This document shows positions 46,201-58,864 of a stretch of 64,000 nt of DNA, piece after piece. The DNA lies in the NCBI GenBank assembly GCA_902806565.1, contig CADCXA010000055.1, positions 1,426,001 through 1,490,000 of the forward strand, read 5' to 3'. This DNA comes from Hypoxylon rubiginosum (lineage: Eukaryota > Ascomycota > Sordariomycetes > Xylariales > Hypoxylaceae). The notes under the pieces are model-generated. The model was not told where the DNA came from. It ran no database searches and saw nothing but the letters and a program-made list of their open reading frames with translations. Position 1 is the first letter of the stretch, and each line of letters opens with the position of its first letter. The translations under genes were made by a program, and so were the position numbers.

Positions 46201-47155
46201 TTTAGGCCTCCCCTACCTCCCTACCCCATCGGCACCGTCACGTCATGGGTTCCCAGCATCATTCCCGGGCGGATAAGGATGATTTGCCTGCATGGGGGGG
46301 GGATTTGTCTAGCCTAGGCCTTGGATATATTGTGGTGCATATATCGAAAGACCGTTTCGCGGGGTGCGTGTATGATTGCATGCACCGCTCCGCCAGGACG
46401 GATACGAGTCGCAATACTGCAAATCTATTGGAGTCCCAGGTATAGATGCTACGGCTTAAGATCTGACATAATTATGCGCCACAGCGCGATAGAGGTTCCT
46501 CTAGCCTGCATTGGTAGGGTTACGGTTGTCCTGCCGGTAAAAGGAAAATCATTGAAAATGCACGAGCAAGTAGGTATCATCGGGTGGGCTCCCCGCGATG
46601 CTCGGCCGCATAAAAGATAGCTTTTTAACATTGCCGATACGGCTCTACAGAGTTGGATGGATGTGTTACTGTTGGTCTTGGTTATGGTGTTGGTGTTAGT
46701 AAGACGTGAGTGCGGGAGACTTGATCATACGGCCGTTGAGTTCGTAAGAAACAGGAAAATATATTAATAATATTGCCTTCATGCGATTCCGTATTAGCCA
46801 AGGCCTTTTTGTTTCCTTCCCGTGATATCCCATCACACCGGTGTGTACATCCTTTATAGCTACCTAGGTATAATAAGAAACCCGACTCCAAAAAATCGAA
46901 AAGGAAGGAGATAGAATCCGTCTTGCCTGAGCCACATGCGACACACTTCTCACATCCTCGCCGAGCAGGCGTACTTTTATGTGACCTGTTGACGTGGTAA
47001 TTAACAAGCTAAAGCAGTTCCTCGACTCCAACTGGCCATCCGGGGAAGCACAAACGCCAAACGAAGGTAGTACATAGAAGGCCAGCTATTTGTTATTTGT
47101 TTCAGTGGGGGTTTGGGCTCCAAGAATAGATACCGATGGCCAGACGTTTCGGAGT

Positions 47156-49006
47156 TTACTTGACAGTGGCAAGTCCATGAACCATATCATGCATTGCGAG
47201 TGGAGGAATCCTCGGAGTAGAATCAGGGGCCGTTGAGAAGTGGTGCAACATGGGGCGCGGTCGTGGAACTTCACGCACGTCGGGAAAGTTACTCGTCGTG
47301 TAATCGATAGGAAGATCGAATGCGAGGGCTTCGGCACGTGGCGATCGAATCGTCGTCCGGGTAGTCGCTGACCGATCTTTGTCATCTTCGAGGAACGTCG
47401 TGCGTAAGAAGTCCAGGAAAGTATCGACATCCTGCTTGGTCGACATAGCCCCTAGGCTTGCTCGAACAATTCTGTGCCAAGTCATGTGTGTTAGTTGGCA
47501 GCAAACTAAAAAGGGGGGGCTGTTGGTAAGAAAGAGATATTGTGACGCACCCTGTTGGAAGTCGGTGGATGATGCTTATGCCATGTGAGCCACAGTGGTG
47601 GCCGGCCGACAGAGCACGCTCCGTCATCCATGGTTCGTAACCAAGTGCCGTGAAGATTCCCCCAGGGTTGCAGACCCCTGAAAATATTAGCTCAGCCAGT
47701 CAAGGATGGGTCGCATTTCGGGTCGGGTGGCGCAAGCCAACTCACCTCCAGATCTTATGTAGATTCCTGCAGAATTGGCCGAACGCTCAACGTCGGAGTA
47801 GGGGACATGGTGTCCATTTGCTCGCAGCACGTTGAAGGCAATGGCGGAGCCTTGCTTTGTGGAATCTTCGAAGTCGCTGTTCTCGTTGTAGATGCGGCAA
47901 AGGGGTCGGCCGTTGGAGTGGCGTAGCATGGCCAAACCTCGAATGAGTCTGGAAGTGAGGTAAGACGCGTGGTCGGAGATCCTGCTCATTGAGCCGTAGA
48001 GTTTCTTGTGCACGTCGATAGCTTCTCCGAGCGCGAGAATGCTGTGGAAGGGTAGGGTTCCATCCTCTAGACCTTCGTGAAGCTTGTAAGTGGGCGCTTG
48101 GAGGCCCTTGGATCGATGCCAGTTCTCGCCAAACGTGGCAACCATGGACACGGTCCCTCCACCAAAATACTTTCTGAGGGTTAGAATGTGCCCTGATTCT
48201 CTTCGGACTATGAGTGCGCCAATGTCTGGAAAGCCAAAGATTTTGTACAAGGACAGACAGGTAAAGTCGGGCGCCCGATCCACGTCTCGGAAGACATTCT
48301 CCATAGGGAATGTCATGGCTAATGCGGCGGCGTCGAGGAGAGTGTACGTGTTCTGTAGGTATTCTGACTGGCGCAGCATCCCAGGCCAGTCCAACGGCAG
48401 TCTTCTGCCAGACATGTTGGACTGGCCAGGATAGGCGAACAAGCCCAGGCCACCCGGGTGGTAGCGGTTGACGAAACTTGTCTCGGGGGAATGGAGCCAT
48501 CTTTCCACTTCCTGATCACCACGGAAGCAGTAGGATTGCCCGTATGTCAATTCCCTCACGCCCACAATGCTTGTATGCGCGTCTTTGTGATAGCCGTACC
48601 AGAATCTCCGGTCACTCGTCTTTTCGGAGAGATCCCTGAAGGAATCCGCAACGAGCTTGATGGCCGCGGTAGCGTTTGCTACGAAGATCAGATCGAAGTG
48701 TTCGGGATCTGCGCCGAGGAAGTTGAGTGTCTTCTCCCGGACCTGATCAACGACGTTCCCGGAGAGCTTAGCCGGCGCGTTCTCCGAGTGCGGATTTCCG
48801 TACAAGTTGGCAACCATCTTCGCACAGAACGCGTCGACGGTAGATTTCGCGTATATGGTCGCCCCGCTGTGATCCAGATAGACCCCTATTCAACGGTAAG
48901 CTGGGGGCGCAAGCAAAACTACCTAGACGAAGAGCATACCATCGTTCATGTGCGGGTATTCTTTTTGCCGCAAGGCCTCCACTTCACTATTATACCCTTT
49001 CGACAT
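47156..49006 (-). CDS. Molybdenum-cofactor-sulfurase-like NifS-domain (class V aminotransferase) protein without MOSC domain
   Basis: Four exons on the minus strand, 49006-48940, 48885-47746, 47677-47551 and 47471-47156, sum to 1650 nt (549 residues) with all junctions in frame. The protein starts MSKGYNSEVEALRQKEYPHM and enters a PLP-dependent fold: GVYLDHSGATIY, LYGNPHSENAP, FVANATAAIKLV, YGYHKDAHTSIVGVR, FAYPGQSNMSGRRLPLDW, TLLDAAALAM, then SLYKIFGFPDIGALIVRR whose Lys is the expected Schiff-base residue. These are hallmarks of the N-terminal domain of eukaryotic Moco sulfurases (HxB/ABA3), which sulfurate molybdenum cofactor for xanthine dehydrogenase and aldehyde oxidase. CNPGG and RASLGAMST near the end also fit. 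The C-terminal MOSC domain of true sulfurases (full length ~800 residues) is absent: the frame ends after HDMVHGLATVK. It may be a stand-alone NifS-like desulfurase or a secondary-metabolism enzyme. Intact. Confidence 0.9.
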
Positions 49007-52000
49007 GGTGAGGAGAGGCATTGGTGGTATAGATACCTAGGTAGGTAAGCGGCAAAGGTTTCTTGAGGCTTTAAGAGAGTTTACTAAGAAGTTGTGCTGG
49101 AAACTAAAAGACGAGACGCTGTAGCGAAGTCTGCGTGTCAGGCTTTATAGATAGCAACGGAGGATTCTTGTTCTTGCTCTTGTGCCGCACTCTTTCGGGA
49201 GCCAACATATCGTGGCACTGGTCCCAGACGAAGGATCTTATACTCAACCTCTAACACCTCCCTCCCGCCACCCAAGGGGGTCCCATAGCGGAAGCGCATG
49301 GGGGAAGCAGCGTGGGGTGATATCCGCCCTACATCATCTAGTCGACAGAGGTCAGCAACGAAGAGGTGGCGCGGTGCGCAAGAGTCATTCTCTGTCGACT
49401 ATTGGCTATCTTGCCCTGTTCGAACTGGACGAGCACAGCACAAGCGGATGACCGGACGAGCCTCTTGGCGAGTCGATAAGGGCAACCGTAGGCGCAGCAC
49501 GTCGATACGCTAAAGGCTGCGATCTAGTGACACATCGTACCTGGAGACGGTTCCCTCAGGGATACTTGCCGCACATCTGATGATGAGAGCCTGGCGGAGA
49601 CTATTGGATCCTCGATCTGGTCTGACACACCTGACCTTTTCCTTTTTAGGAGCGACATCGCCTGTACGTACCGGATCTCCTTGCCCAAAAGGAGCCCTGC
49701 TCGTTAAGTGGTAACTCGTGGTACTTCCTAGAATTGTGCCGGTAGAGGAACGAAAGCGGGAAAGTGTAGCTCGAAAATCTGATTCTTCACGAGATCCCAA
49801 GAGGGGGACACAGGTTGACGTACGTTAGTGGACCCTACATATCTCGACCAAAAATAAGAGGCGCCCAGTGTCAGATGCAAGGGGGAAACGGACGAATGCC
49901 CTCTGATTGGAACGGCTTAAAGAACTATGCAGCTCACTACGGATTGCGGGCGTATATGGGGTACTCGATAAGGCTGCTGCTATCAGAAAGCCGTCGGACT
50001 GGATTGGGAAGAGGCACCTCCAGGGTCCCGGACGATGCCCGGGTTGGCCTCAGAAACTTACCGAGGAGGCTCTGATGGGAATAAGCACGACAACCGGTCG
50101 CGGCAAAGCCATGTAGGTATGCAGACACTATTACCACTTGCAAGGGTCATCTAAGACATGGGTTCCAGCGAGGAAGCCATCCTATTTGGCGGTAGTTCCA
50201 CCGTTCTGCTCTCTTTTTTACGGGCTTGGATAGGTCGAGCGCCTCTTTCAGGAAAGCGTTGCGGGGAGGACGACGAGTGCAACGGCCTCGGTATCTGAAC
50301 GGACGCCCAACCCAATCACCATGGGCCGGTGGGATGCTTGCCGCGAAGTGACGGCCAAGAGCTGCGAGCCTAGATGTACTGTAGGCGGGTTGGCTGCAGC
50401 TGTCATCGAACCTCTTGTATCGATGCTAACCCCATTGTGCCGTGAGGGAGTATTTCGAGGTACGTAGTTGTCTAGAGAAGTCGATCCCTGCTGCTTGCGA
50501 AGAAATGGTCGCCGACCTCAGAACTGGAGGGTGTGCGTCATATGGGCACAGCTTTCTGCAAGTCTCTGCGTCTAGACTCGAAAGACCCCTGGACATCTCA
50601 CTTTCTGCACTGCTGCATTCCATCTTGAACAGTAAGAGTTGCTGTGGAGAGCGAAACGAAACGAGCGTTTGCCGACTACGGTTTAAGCAGCGGATAGCGG
50701 GCGTCAAGGGAGGTGTGGAAGAATGGTTTGGTTTGCCAAAGCACAAAGCAGCAAAGTAGAAATTCATGAGGCGACTTGGGGATGGACAGTCCCATATCGC
50801 TAAAGCCCGCCAAGAGCCAGGGATCTGATTGCTGATTGAAAAGAGACGATACTATTAATTACTTTTTTCCCTTCTAGCCATCAAGCTGCCTATCATTGCT
50901 GACAACGGCTAGCCAGAAAGCTCTTATGGCACCATAGATTTTCGACAGAGTCCCAGGAACGTAACCAAGTCGTTGGAGCATTGTTTCCTTTCCAGACTTG
51001 ACATTAGTTTTTCCCCCTTCGCTCCCAAGAAGTCCCAGGTCATGCAACCACCCCGGGGATCGCCCAGCTTGACAGCTCTATAATACAATGCCCTTGACAA
51101 TATTTGCCCACGAGGCTCAATTCACCCCCCAGCTCGGGGGCCCAATAGTAGTGGCTGACAACATCCGCGCTGAACCAACAATGGCCACGAGAGCCATCGG
51201 CGGCTATCGTAATCTGAGACTCAACTTTCTGCCCCCCTTTTCCCCGTCTTAAGGGTCTTAAGGCCCGGGTGAGTTGCATGTTCCCGGGCGAAGTACCGTC
51301 GGGTCACGCACCTCTCTCCAACGCGCGCCCTGACCTGACCGATTTGCGAGTGCGCTAGTGTCGTGGTAGGCGAAAGAGTATTTGGACGCTTCGGGCAAAT
51401 CGAAAATCCTGTGGCTGAGTTGGGTTCGCTACTTAGAAGCTTAGCCTCGAATAAATCTGCGGGTGTGTTGCATCGACCCAGACCCAGCTGCAATGGAACC
51501 AAAGGGCTCCTGTTAGTAATAGACCACATCTCTCGCATTTGCTTTCTTGCAGTTTGCAGCAGAGCGCGAGCTCAAACTCGAATCCGTATTCAGCGCAAAA
51601 AAAAGGAGTATCATCGAGTGGCATATCCAATCCTAGAGCAAATCCCTATTCGGAAGCGCGGATTAAAAAGGAAAAGAAGAAAAAAATGGAATACTTGAAT
51701 GCAACCCGGGTTACATCGAGTCTTGCCGCCACGAACTCCGCGTCTATCGCCAACCTTGAGTTGCAACCCGAGTTGAGCAACCCCGTTTACGCGTTACGCT
51801 AGCTGACATCATTTCTCAGCTGCTGAACAAGCGCCGAGTCGAATAGGCCTCCCGCTGAAAAAATAATGGCCGCGTTAGGAAAAGAACGCGACGAGGCTAG
51901 TCTTCTCGGCCTATACCTACCCCCTAAGGCGTCCGAGTTCCTTGAAAAGTACCTACCTACCTTTTTATCAATGACTTCGGGCTCGGCTCGGGCGAGCCAC

Positions 52001-54638
52001 CTGAAAATGTACTAGGCTTTGCGTGACCTATCCTCTTGTGTAAGAGATTCCGGAGCCATCTCCATCAGCGAAGCAGCGGCAAAAATCTCATAGCACACTC
52101 TCATAGCACACGCCCTGATCACCGTCAAGGACCTAGGCGATGGCAACACACCTCATTGGAGACCTCAACCGCGCCCTGGCAGGCTGCAAACCCACCCTCC
52201 TTCTTCAGCTTACCCCGGCTCGTAGCGCGCATTGCATTAGGGTCAGATCTCCTGCATTCTCGGAGGTTGGAAAAAGCCTGGGACACCATCTCCGTATGTA
52301 AGGGGGGAAAGGCTAGATCAGCTAGGAACCGGCTGCACCCGCGCCAGATCTGTGTCCCTGAAAGGACGCAGCTGGTCTTGGCATCCACAACGTCATGTGT
52401 GAACTCGAAGATCTCCCATTTTCGGATGAACGATGCCAATAGCAGGAATCACCCGATAGGTCATATCCGTTTCGGGAACTTGTCGGTCAATAAGCGGCTA
52501 CATCTGGAAGCCTATCAGAGGCCGAGAAGGTCCTGCTCCCGAATTCTCCAGGACTGATCAACCCTACCCGCATGGGAACTGTGCTACCGCTCCCGTATTG
52601 CTACCTATCTGGGGCTCCGTGGCAACACGATATGTATGGCTTGCCTGGTAGCTTACATTCTTTTCAGGTGAGACTGCATTTCAGCCTTGCATATGACTGG
52701 CCGGGCGTCACCTCTCAGCCGCCATTTATAGCCCCCCTGAAGGTTATAATAGTATACTATAGTATAGCACCCCACTCGATCCGAAGGCTATTTGCTGCCT
52801 ATTCTCCTTTCAGCTGGCGATAATCGTCTTATTATCAGGTGATATATATGTTCCTCAGCTCTACTAGGAAGTATCACTGTATTGATGCAAGTGAACTCGC
52901 AGAAGTACCTAATGATATAAGGAAACGAAAGTGTAGCTAAATACCTACCTAGAGAGATAACAAATAAATATCACACTGAATACTATCGTAGCACAGTTCG
53001 GAATACCCACCCGACCCTCACGAGGATCAAAGTTGGTAGAACACGACAACGGACTCACTAGCAACGGGTTCTCAGCTTTGCTATCAATCAGTCTCCCGCT
53101 CAGAAGGATTGACTATTGACACGAACATGGACGATCTTAGCTTTGCCACCTCGTTACGAATATGCTTCCCCGCTCACGTAGGTTCTACGGATTCATGTGA
53201 CTCCAACTCGAAGTTCGAGACTGTGCTATGTCGTCGTGGTGTCTCGTCACAAGCTGAAACATACATTGTGATATTGATCCTCCGAGGGCACGACGAACCG
53301 GTGAGCCGCACTACGCCTTTCGGAGCTAATCAGGTCTGACGAGAAGTTGGAGATGCTTGCAGATCAAGCCCCCTTGTGGGTGGGTGGCTCTCACGCCGTC
53401 CTCGCTGGTTTGCCTCAAGCTTGGGGTATGTGCAACAGTGCGTTCGAAGGAGGCCTACCAACATGATAGGTCTACGGAAGAGACAGTTTAATCCCATCAT
53501 GGTGGGTGGTTGAGTCATAGCGGAGAGCCGCGGAAACCGCTATGCTTATCAAGAGCACCTTGAAGCGCTTCGTATGTGAACAGGCTGCATTTGACTTAAA
53601 TGCTAGACATGGCACCAACGCTGCGTATTATCAAATGCCAAGAAGTAAAACAGCTTCTTTTGCAGGACGCCACCAACACGGCCCGAGGTATGAAGGGTGT
53701 TATCCATTCACCTCGGACCGAATATATAGACTAGTTCTCCCCCTCTACATAGATCCAACTTGAGCTGTCATTATCACTCACTCATGTGAGATAATAGGGG
53801 TATCAGATGCCCACACGGTTTTACTAGCTCATATTCTCTTGTCATCAGTCAAAGCACACTACTAATAGCGCGAGTAGATCACGTACCTTGTTTACCCATA
53901 CTTTAGGTAATAATCATGGTGATGATTATCAAGTGCTCCTTAGGTCTGGATCGAGACATCTCCTAGCATCGTAGCATTAGCGAATTCGTTACATCTCACA
54001 AGTTGCGAGGATAAAATGGAAGAGATGCTTGATGGACCTCCAAAACATGCTTCTAGGTATCCTAACGATCAGTGGCCTCCGGAGTAGTTCAAAATGATTC
54101 CTCTTGGGATATAAAGACTTGCCAAATATAAGCGTCGCACCGCTGATGATACCTCGAATTCGCATCTCGAGCTTGGTTTTCTTCTTTCCTTATCAGTTCT
54201 TGGTAACCCTTTCGCTCCTACTACCTTATTGTTTTCTCGAGGCCATATCTATCGATAGACTACATCAAGGTTAGAACCATGATACCGTAGAAGTGTAGGA
54301 CTAGGAGCCACCAAGGTAGGGACGTATTACCACAGTGTCTGGGATTCATCACGAGTTCGAATGTCACCGGCATGGGCCAAGAAGCAATATGGGAAGAAAA
54401 AGAAGTGTGCATTAATGTGAATATATATACAGCGCGAATAAAAAGCTTTGGGGCACAATCTATCGTCGGACTTTTTTCCCCTCCATCTCTCATTAATCCT
54501 CGTAAGTGACCCGAGGCCCAATTACCACATCCGAAACGCCTGCCATGATGAAGTATTTTCCAAATAAGAGTGAACTTATAGTTCAAGAATGCTTAATTTA
54601 ATGACGGCCAATATGGTGACCGATATGCTACACGTTCC
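49007..54638. other. 5.6-kb gene-poor tract
   Basis: Nothing recognisable on either strand. The left end (49007-49200) is the probable promoter of the NifS-like gene and carries TACCTAGGTAGGTA at about 49034-49047. Open frames at 50426-50767 and 52036-52557 have no domain. A 14-bp palindrome TATACTATAGTATA occurs at 52753-52766. TACCTACCTACC lies near 51950. No tRNA-like box pair was convincing. Confidence 0.45.
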
Positions 54639-55516
54639 TTACATCAGAGCGAGGAATGCGACGACCACGGGGGCGATGGCGAAGTTCTTGACGACGTTCA
54701 GGACGCCAGCCGCGCCGGTGAGTGGTACGGTGGAGCTCGGGCTCGGGGTCGAAGTGGAGGAGCCGGACCCGGAGCCGCCTGTGGGGTAGGACGTGGGAGA
54801 CGCGGGGAGGGTGCCGTTCGTGCTGAGGACGGAGAAGTTGGCGCACGAGATGCGCGTCTTGTTCGCGAAGTGGAAGACCACGCTGCGGTTGGCAATGTAC
54901 GCGCCGGCGCCCTCGACCAGGGACGTGTACGGGTCGTTGTACTTGGCCGTGAACGGTGCTGAGCCGTTGATGTGTCCGTACTTGCCGCTCAGGTCACCCT
55001 GTTGGCATGACTCCGGCCGCGTTATGTCGCAGGCGGGGTCTTCGCCTCGGATGTACTGGTCCAGGTGAGCCAGCGTGCTGGTGCAGTTGCCGTTTTCGGG
55101 AACAGGGGCAACGTGGATGTGGTAGACTAGATTTAGATTAGTTAAAGTCCACAGTGCTTTACTCGTGACATGAACATACTGAATGGGCCGCCCTCGGTGG
55201 GCAGGTTCGAGAAAGAAACTTCGTAGTCAACGCCGACGCCGCCCGCTCCAGATGTAGCAGTAAGGGAGCCCTTGACGTTGCCGTTGATGGACCCTGTCCA
55301 AAACGGGTCCTCTGGAAGAGTAGCCTTCACGGCCAATCCGATAGGGTTTCCTGTTTGTACCGCAGCATCTCCTAGTTGCTGATGATAGAAGTTAGTAATG
55401 TGCTGACAGATATATACCATCAGTACGTGGGATCAAGAACTTACCCCTGTGGCATTTTGGGCAAGGACACCAGAAGCGCCGATGGCAGAGATCGAGATGA
55501 TATTAGAGACGCGCAT
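54639..55516 (-). CDS. Extracellular Cu/Zn-superoxide-dismutase-like protein, probably GPI-anchored
   Basis: Three exons on the minus strand, 55516-55445, 55378-55180 and 55126-54639, sum to 759 nt (252 residues). The signal peptide (MRVSNIISISAIGASGVLAQ) occupies most of exon 1. The body holds the fungal surface SOD-like pattern: FWTGSINGNVKGS, YEVSFSNLPTEGGPFIYHIH with the two His of YHIH, NCTSTLAHLDQYIRGEDPAC, SCQQGDLSGKYGH and RSVVFHFANKTRISCANF with a further His. Cys residues suit the family disulfides. A Ser/Thr/Pro/Gly linker (about 205-230) leads to a hydrophobic C-terminus (FAIAPVVVAFLALM), as in GPI-anchor signals. Relatives such as Candida Sod4-6 use copper alone and detoxify superoxide at the cell surface. 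The position that I recall as GKHG in relatives reads GKYGH here, so metal binding may differ. Intact model. Confidence 0.88.
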
Positions 55517-58267
55517 ATTGTCCGCTTATTTTATTAAACCTGAGTAGGTAGTATTGCTGATGGACTGAGGAAAGAAAACTTCGATCGTTCGCGTGTACGT
55601 GTTATTAGACTTATTATGTTATGTAGTTGGGTCGTCTAGTCTCTTATAACTTGTGATAGTCCACGAAGGATGGTCGTGCCGCTTAGGAACTCGGACTATA
55701 AATGCTGGTGGAACCGTTTGGGTACTTATGGCACAAGGTTTCTGCACCTTCGAAATCTAAGAGCAGGGTCTAATATAGAAAAGGAACAAAGGGAGAGGAA
55801 CGCTGATCATTGAGTTGGGAGGCTTCTAAGCCTCTTATACGTCCACATATCGCCTCCATTAATAGTGTAGGGTGCCACCTTTTTGTCACTTTGTTACTTG
55901 TATATGACTGTACTTTAGGTAGAAAGCACGCAACAAAACAACTGGAAGTACTTCATTCGTAAAATCCGCCTGCAATTTCACCCGCTTTGTGTATGCGGAG
56001 AAGCGAAGGCCGGTGAGCCGGCTGGCTGTCGATGGTGGACATTTCTTATGAGACCAACGTCCACCGATGGGACCTTGCATCATTCCTCATCTACGAGTAA
56101 CCAAAAATGGAAACGTAGCACAACAAATCAATTTAGATCGGCAGGGATTATCTGACGAAGAGATCCCATACCAGCGAATCACACAATAGGCACGAGCCAC
56201 CCATGTCTACGACAGGGCTCACCCAGGGGCCAAGAAAAGCCAAGCCTGTTTACCCGGAGGGACGGGAGCAAACGAAACTAGAAACATGGGAAAACATGAT
56301 CTTGACCTCCCGGTTGCCGAAACCACAATTTACTGGTTTCTTTAGGTCTTCTCCATGACATCGATAGTTCGGTCTAGTCAGAGAGGATCATAAAGAAAAG
56401 AACGCCGTAGTCTTGGCCCGAAAAAGTCCGTCTTACCCTAACGGTATGGGATGTTAGGCAAGGCTAGGCAAGCCCTCCTACTATGTTATTTATTCACCGA
56501 TCTCTCACGTCAGCACTTTTCGGGCTTTGTAAATTACAACTAATTCTGTGCTCAGCCGTATGCCGGTGGCGTCTGTGCTTGCGTACCTACAGACGCGTAG
56601 CTGGCATATGTAGAGCGTCATTTTGTGTCTAATTCTGTGTCACCCCAATGCCTCATTCCCTTCTATTAATATGTACACAAAGAACCATACAAGAGCCTAC
56701 AAGAGCCTAGAGTTGGCTCAGCCATACTCGAAGCGACTACCACGCAAACCACAGGAATACACCTGGCATGCTTGCAGGCCATGTGTACATGTTCCAATAG
56801 AGGAAGCCCCCCAGTTGGGGAACAGTGGAAGATCGACGGTAGGATTCGATAATAATTGGATAGCTCGAGTAGGGCTTTTAGCTAGTGAAATGAGCGTCTA
56901 AGCGTTTCTCAGACCCTCCCTAACAGGGCTTGGCCCGTCCCATCCAGTCAAAGCGGACGAAGCTTGTCAACAACCCCAGCCCCTTGCGGCTGTGCCAGCG
57001 CTAAACTTCCGCTCTTTGACGGACGATGCAGGTTCCGGAGCCGCCTTCTACAAGTACCTAACGTAAGCCGTAGTGCCAACTCTTTCACTATTCAAAAGCT
57101 GGGCAAATAGCTATTACGAAGCGTGGCACGAAGCACTCGTCTCATGACAACTTCTTGTGTTCCAATCAAGCCAAAATTCATAGTGAACAAGAATGGGAGT
57201 GTTGTTCTTAACCTGTCAAGCTTCACGCAGCCTACCGGGTACCGCATTGCATAGGTACCTCCTAGCTATCACAATCACAGTGATCAATCCCGTATAACAG
57301 CCATGGTAATATGCCGGGAAATGTAACTTGAAGCAGACAGGTCAGGCCAGTGGAAAGCCGGTAGCCTTACAGGAATTAGCCATGGCTTCATGCATAGGAT
57401 CTCCATCCCAACTTCGGCTGCAACATGACTAATGTAAGATTGAAACACACCATAACAACCGGAGTTAAGTATTTCGCGTCACCTTGACAGCTTGATCAAC
57501 GTCGGAAATACATAGATATGATCTCACGAATCTCGGCAATGCTCAATGCAGGCCAACATCCAACATCCAACAATATGATATGATATTGGGGTTCGGCACT
57601 CGGGATAATGACATTGTGCAACGCGTTCTGTTCATAAGCTACCTCCTTACTTCAGTTCTTGCCACCGACGAAGTGGCCACTCGACTCAATGTTCGTTTCT
57701 AGAATGCGAAAAAAAAAAAAAACTATAGAAGATGCGCCGCTTAGCGCTTGGTTGACTTCTAGTATAGCTTATGTAGACATCAGTAGCTACCACTTGATGT
57801 TGGTGATGACATGGCCAAGGCTGTGAACAAACGTTGGGCGCGTACAAAGGGGCTTGGGAGTTGCTTGACCGGCCCAAGTAGCTCTCGCTTTAATGGTGAA
57901 ATCAGGGCCAAAGAAAGCAGACACGAAATCCATCCTTCGGACAATGACAAGGCAAAATTACACATAAACTCTGATACTTAACACGTCACCTACGGGTGAT
58001 ACGGTAGATTGAGCTTCGGGTTAAGCTTCGCTTGTTCGAATTGATCAAAGTGAGTTATGACGGGAATAGACGAAATGGATGTTCGGTTAAGTGAAATATC
58101 TCCAACCTTCATTCAGGGGCTCCAGCTCTTTCCAAGGTCGCATTCCAACCTAGACCCACTGAAAAAAATATCGGAAAGATGCAAACCCGCTTCCGACGCC
58201 TCAATTTCAGCCCCAGTTCTACCTAGGTAGCCCCTCAGCCTCAACCGGAACTCCAGTCAAGTGGAGC
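55517..58267. other. 2.7-kb intergenic region
   Basis: No gene recognised. It includes the upstream region of the SOD-like gene, small direct duplications (ACAAGAGCCT twice at about 56689-56708; CCAACAT-type units near 57550-57571), an A-run at 57707-57721 and a TACCTAGGTAG element at about 58222-58232. The missing first exon of the following membrane-protein gene probably lies near its right end. Confidence 0.45.
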
Positions 58268-58864
58268 TTGCAATTCGTATTGACGCCGACGACATCACTT
58301 TCGGGACAGTTGCCTCCCGTGCCTTGTAATCGAATCAGCACCGTGCATCCACGCCATCGTCCGCGAGCAGAATCTAATTCCTCCGATCATAGAGCCGACA
58401 CCAATAACATAGCTAAGAGCTTAGACGGCACCGAAATCGCCCATCATGAAGCCCGTCGTAGGTGCTATGCAAGCTTGGTCTTGGTGAGCTTCTTTCCTGC
58501 CTTCTCATTTCTCATCGAAATACTTGTATGCATCAAGGAGACCACCCTGCTAACGAATAACTCCACAATCCACAGCGTGATCATCTCCCTCTTCGCCATC
58601 GTCATCCTTTCGATCCTAGGAGGTCTCTACCGAAACAACCACCACGAGTTTCTCGGCGATGTCGAGGACCCTAAAGATGGCAAGGCGGTTGCGGGTACTG
58701 TCTTCACCGCGGTGATCGTATACGCGGTAAGTTGGCCGACTTGTCTGCAACGAGGGAGGGCATCGAACTCACAGTCTCGCGTACAGGTCTTCCTAGTATT
58801 CTGCGGCCTCCAGGGCCTGTTACATCTTCGCGAGAACCGACGGGGCGCCATCGCGCTATCATAA
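58268..58864 (+). CDS. Hypothetical small multi-pass membrane protein (N-terminus unresolved)
   Basis: An open frame from at least 58268 to the TAA at 58862-58864. A good 60-bp intron (58727 GTAAGT to 58786 CAG, phase 0) removes an uninterrupted but non-hydrophobic insert and joins TVFTAVIVYA directly to VFLVFCGLQGLLHL, restoring one continuous membrane helix, which supports splicing. Two further hydrophobic segments precede it (SLVLVSFFPAFSFLIEILVC and IHSVIISLFAIVILSILGGL), so three helices. The N-terminal ~60 residues are polar with basic and Ser/His residues (HPRHRPRAESNSSDH). No ATG opens this frame: the first in-frame codon available is TTG, so a start exon further 5' is expected and I could not place it. 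I do not recognise the family. It is probably a real gene because of the helix-restoring intron. Confidence 0.5.
   Translation: MQFVLTPTTSLSGQLPPVPCNRISTVHPRHRPRAESNSSDHRADTNNIAKSLDGTEIAHHEARRRCYASLVLVSFFPAFSFLIEILVCIKETTLLTNNSTIHSVIISLFAIVILSILGGLYRNNHHEFLGDVEDPKDGKAVAGTVFTAVIVYAVSWPTCLQRGRASNSQSRVQVFLVFCGLQGLLHLRENRRGAIALS

Larger units (their letters stand above)
36273..47155. other. 10.9-kb gene-poor tract
   Basis: No protein family, tRNA or transposon was recognised on either strand. Open frames rarely exceed 110 codons; the largest, at 36770-37369 on the minus strand, starts without a convincing ATG and has no domain. Contents I can name: the GTGAGT array (38497-38586), a 16-bp palindrome (40220-40235), many TACCTAGGTA-type elements (about 37079, 37830, 42784, 44306, 44682-44703, 44784, 46860) and mononucleotide runs. 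Base composition stays near the window average, so this is not the strongly AT-rich, heavily mutated repeat DNA seen in many fungi. It may be decayed accessory sequence or a large regulatory spacer. Confidence 0.45.

Noticed and set aside
54340..54400. GAGTTCGAATG resembling a tRNA B box
   Set aside because: No cloverleaf pairing around it.
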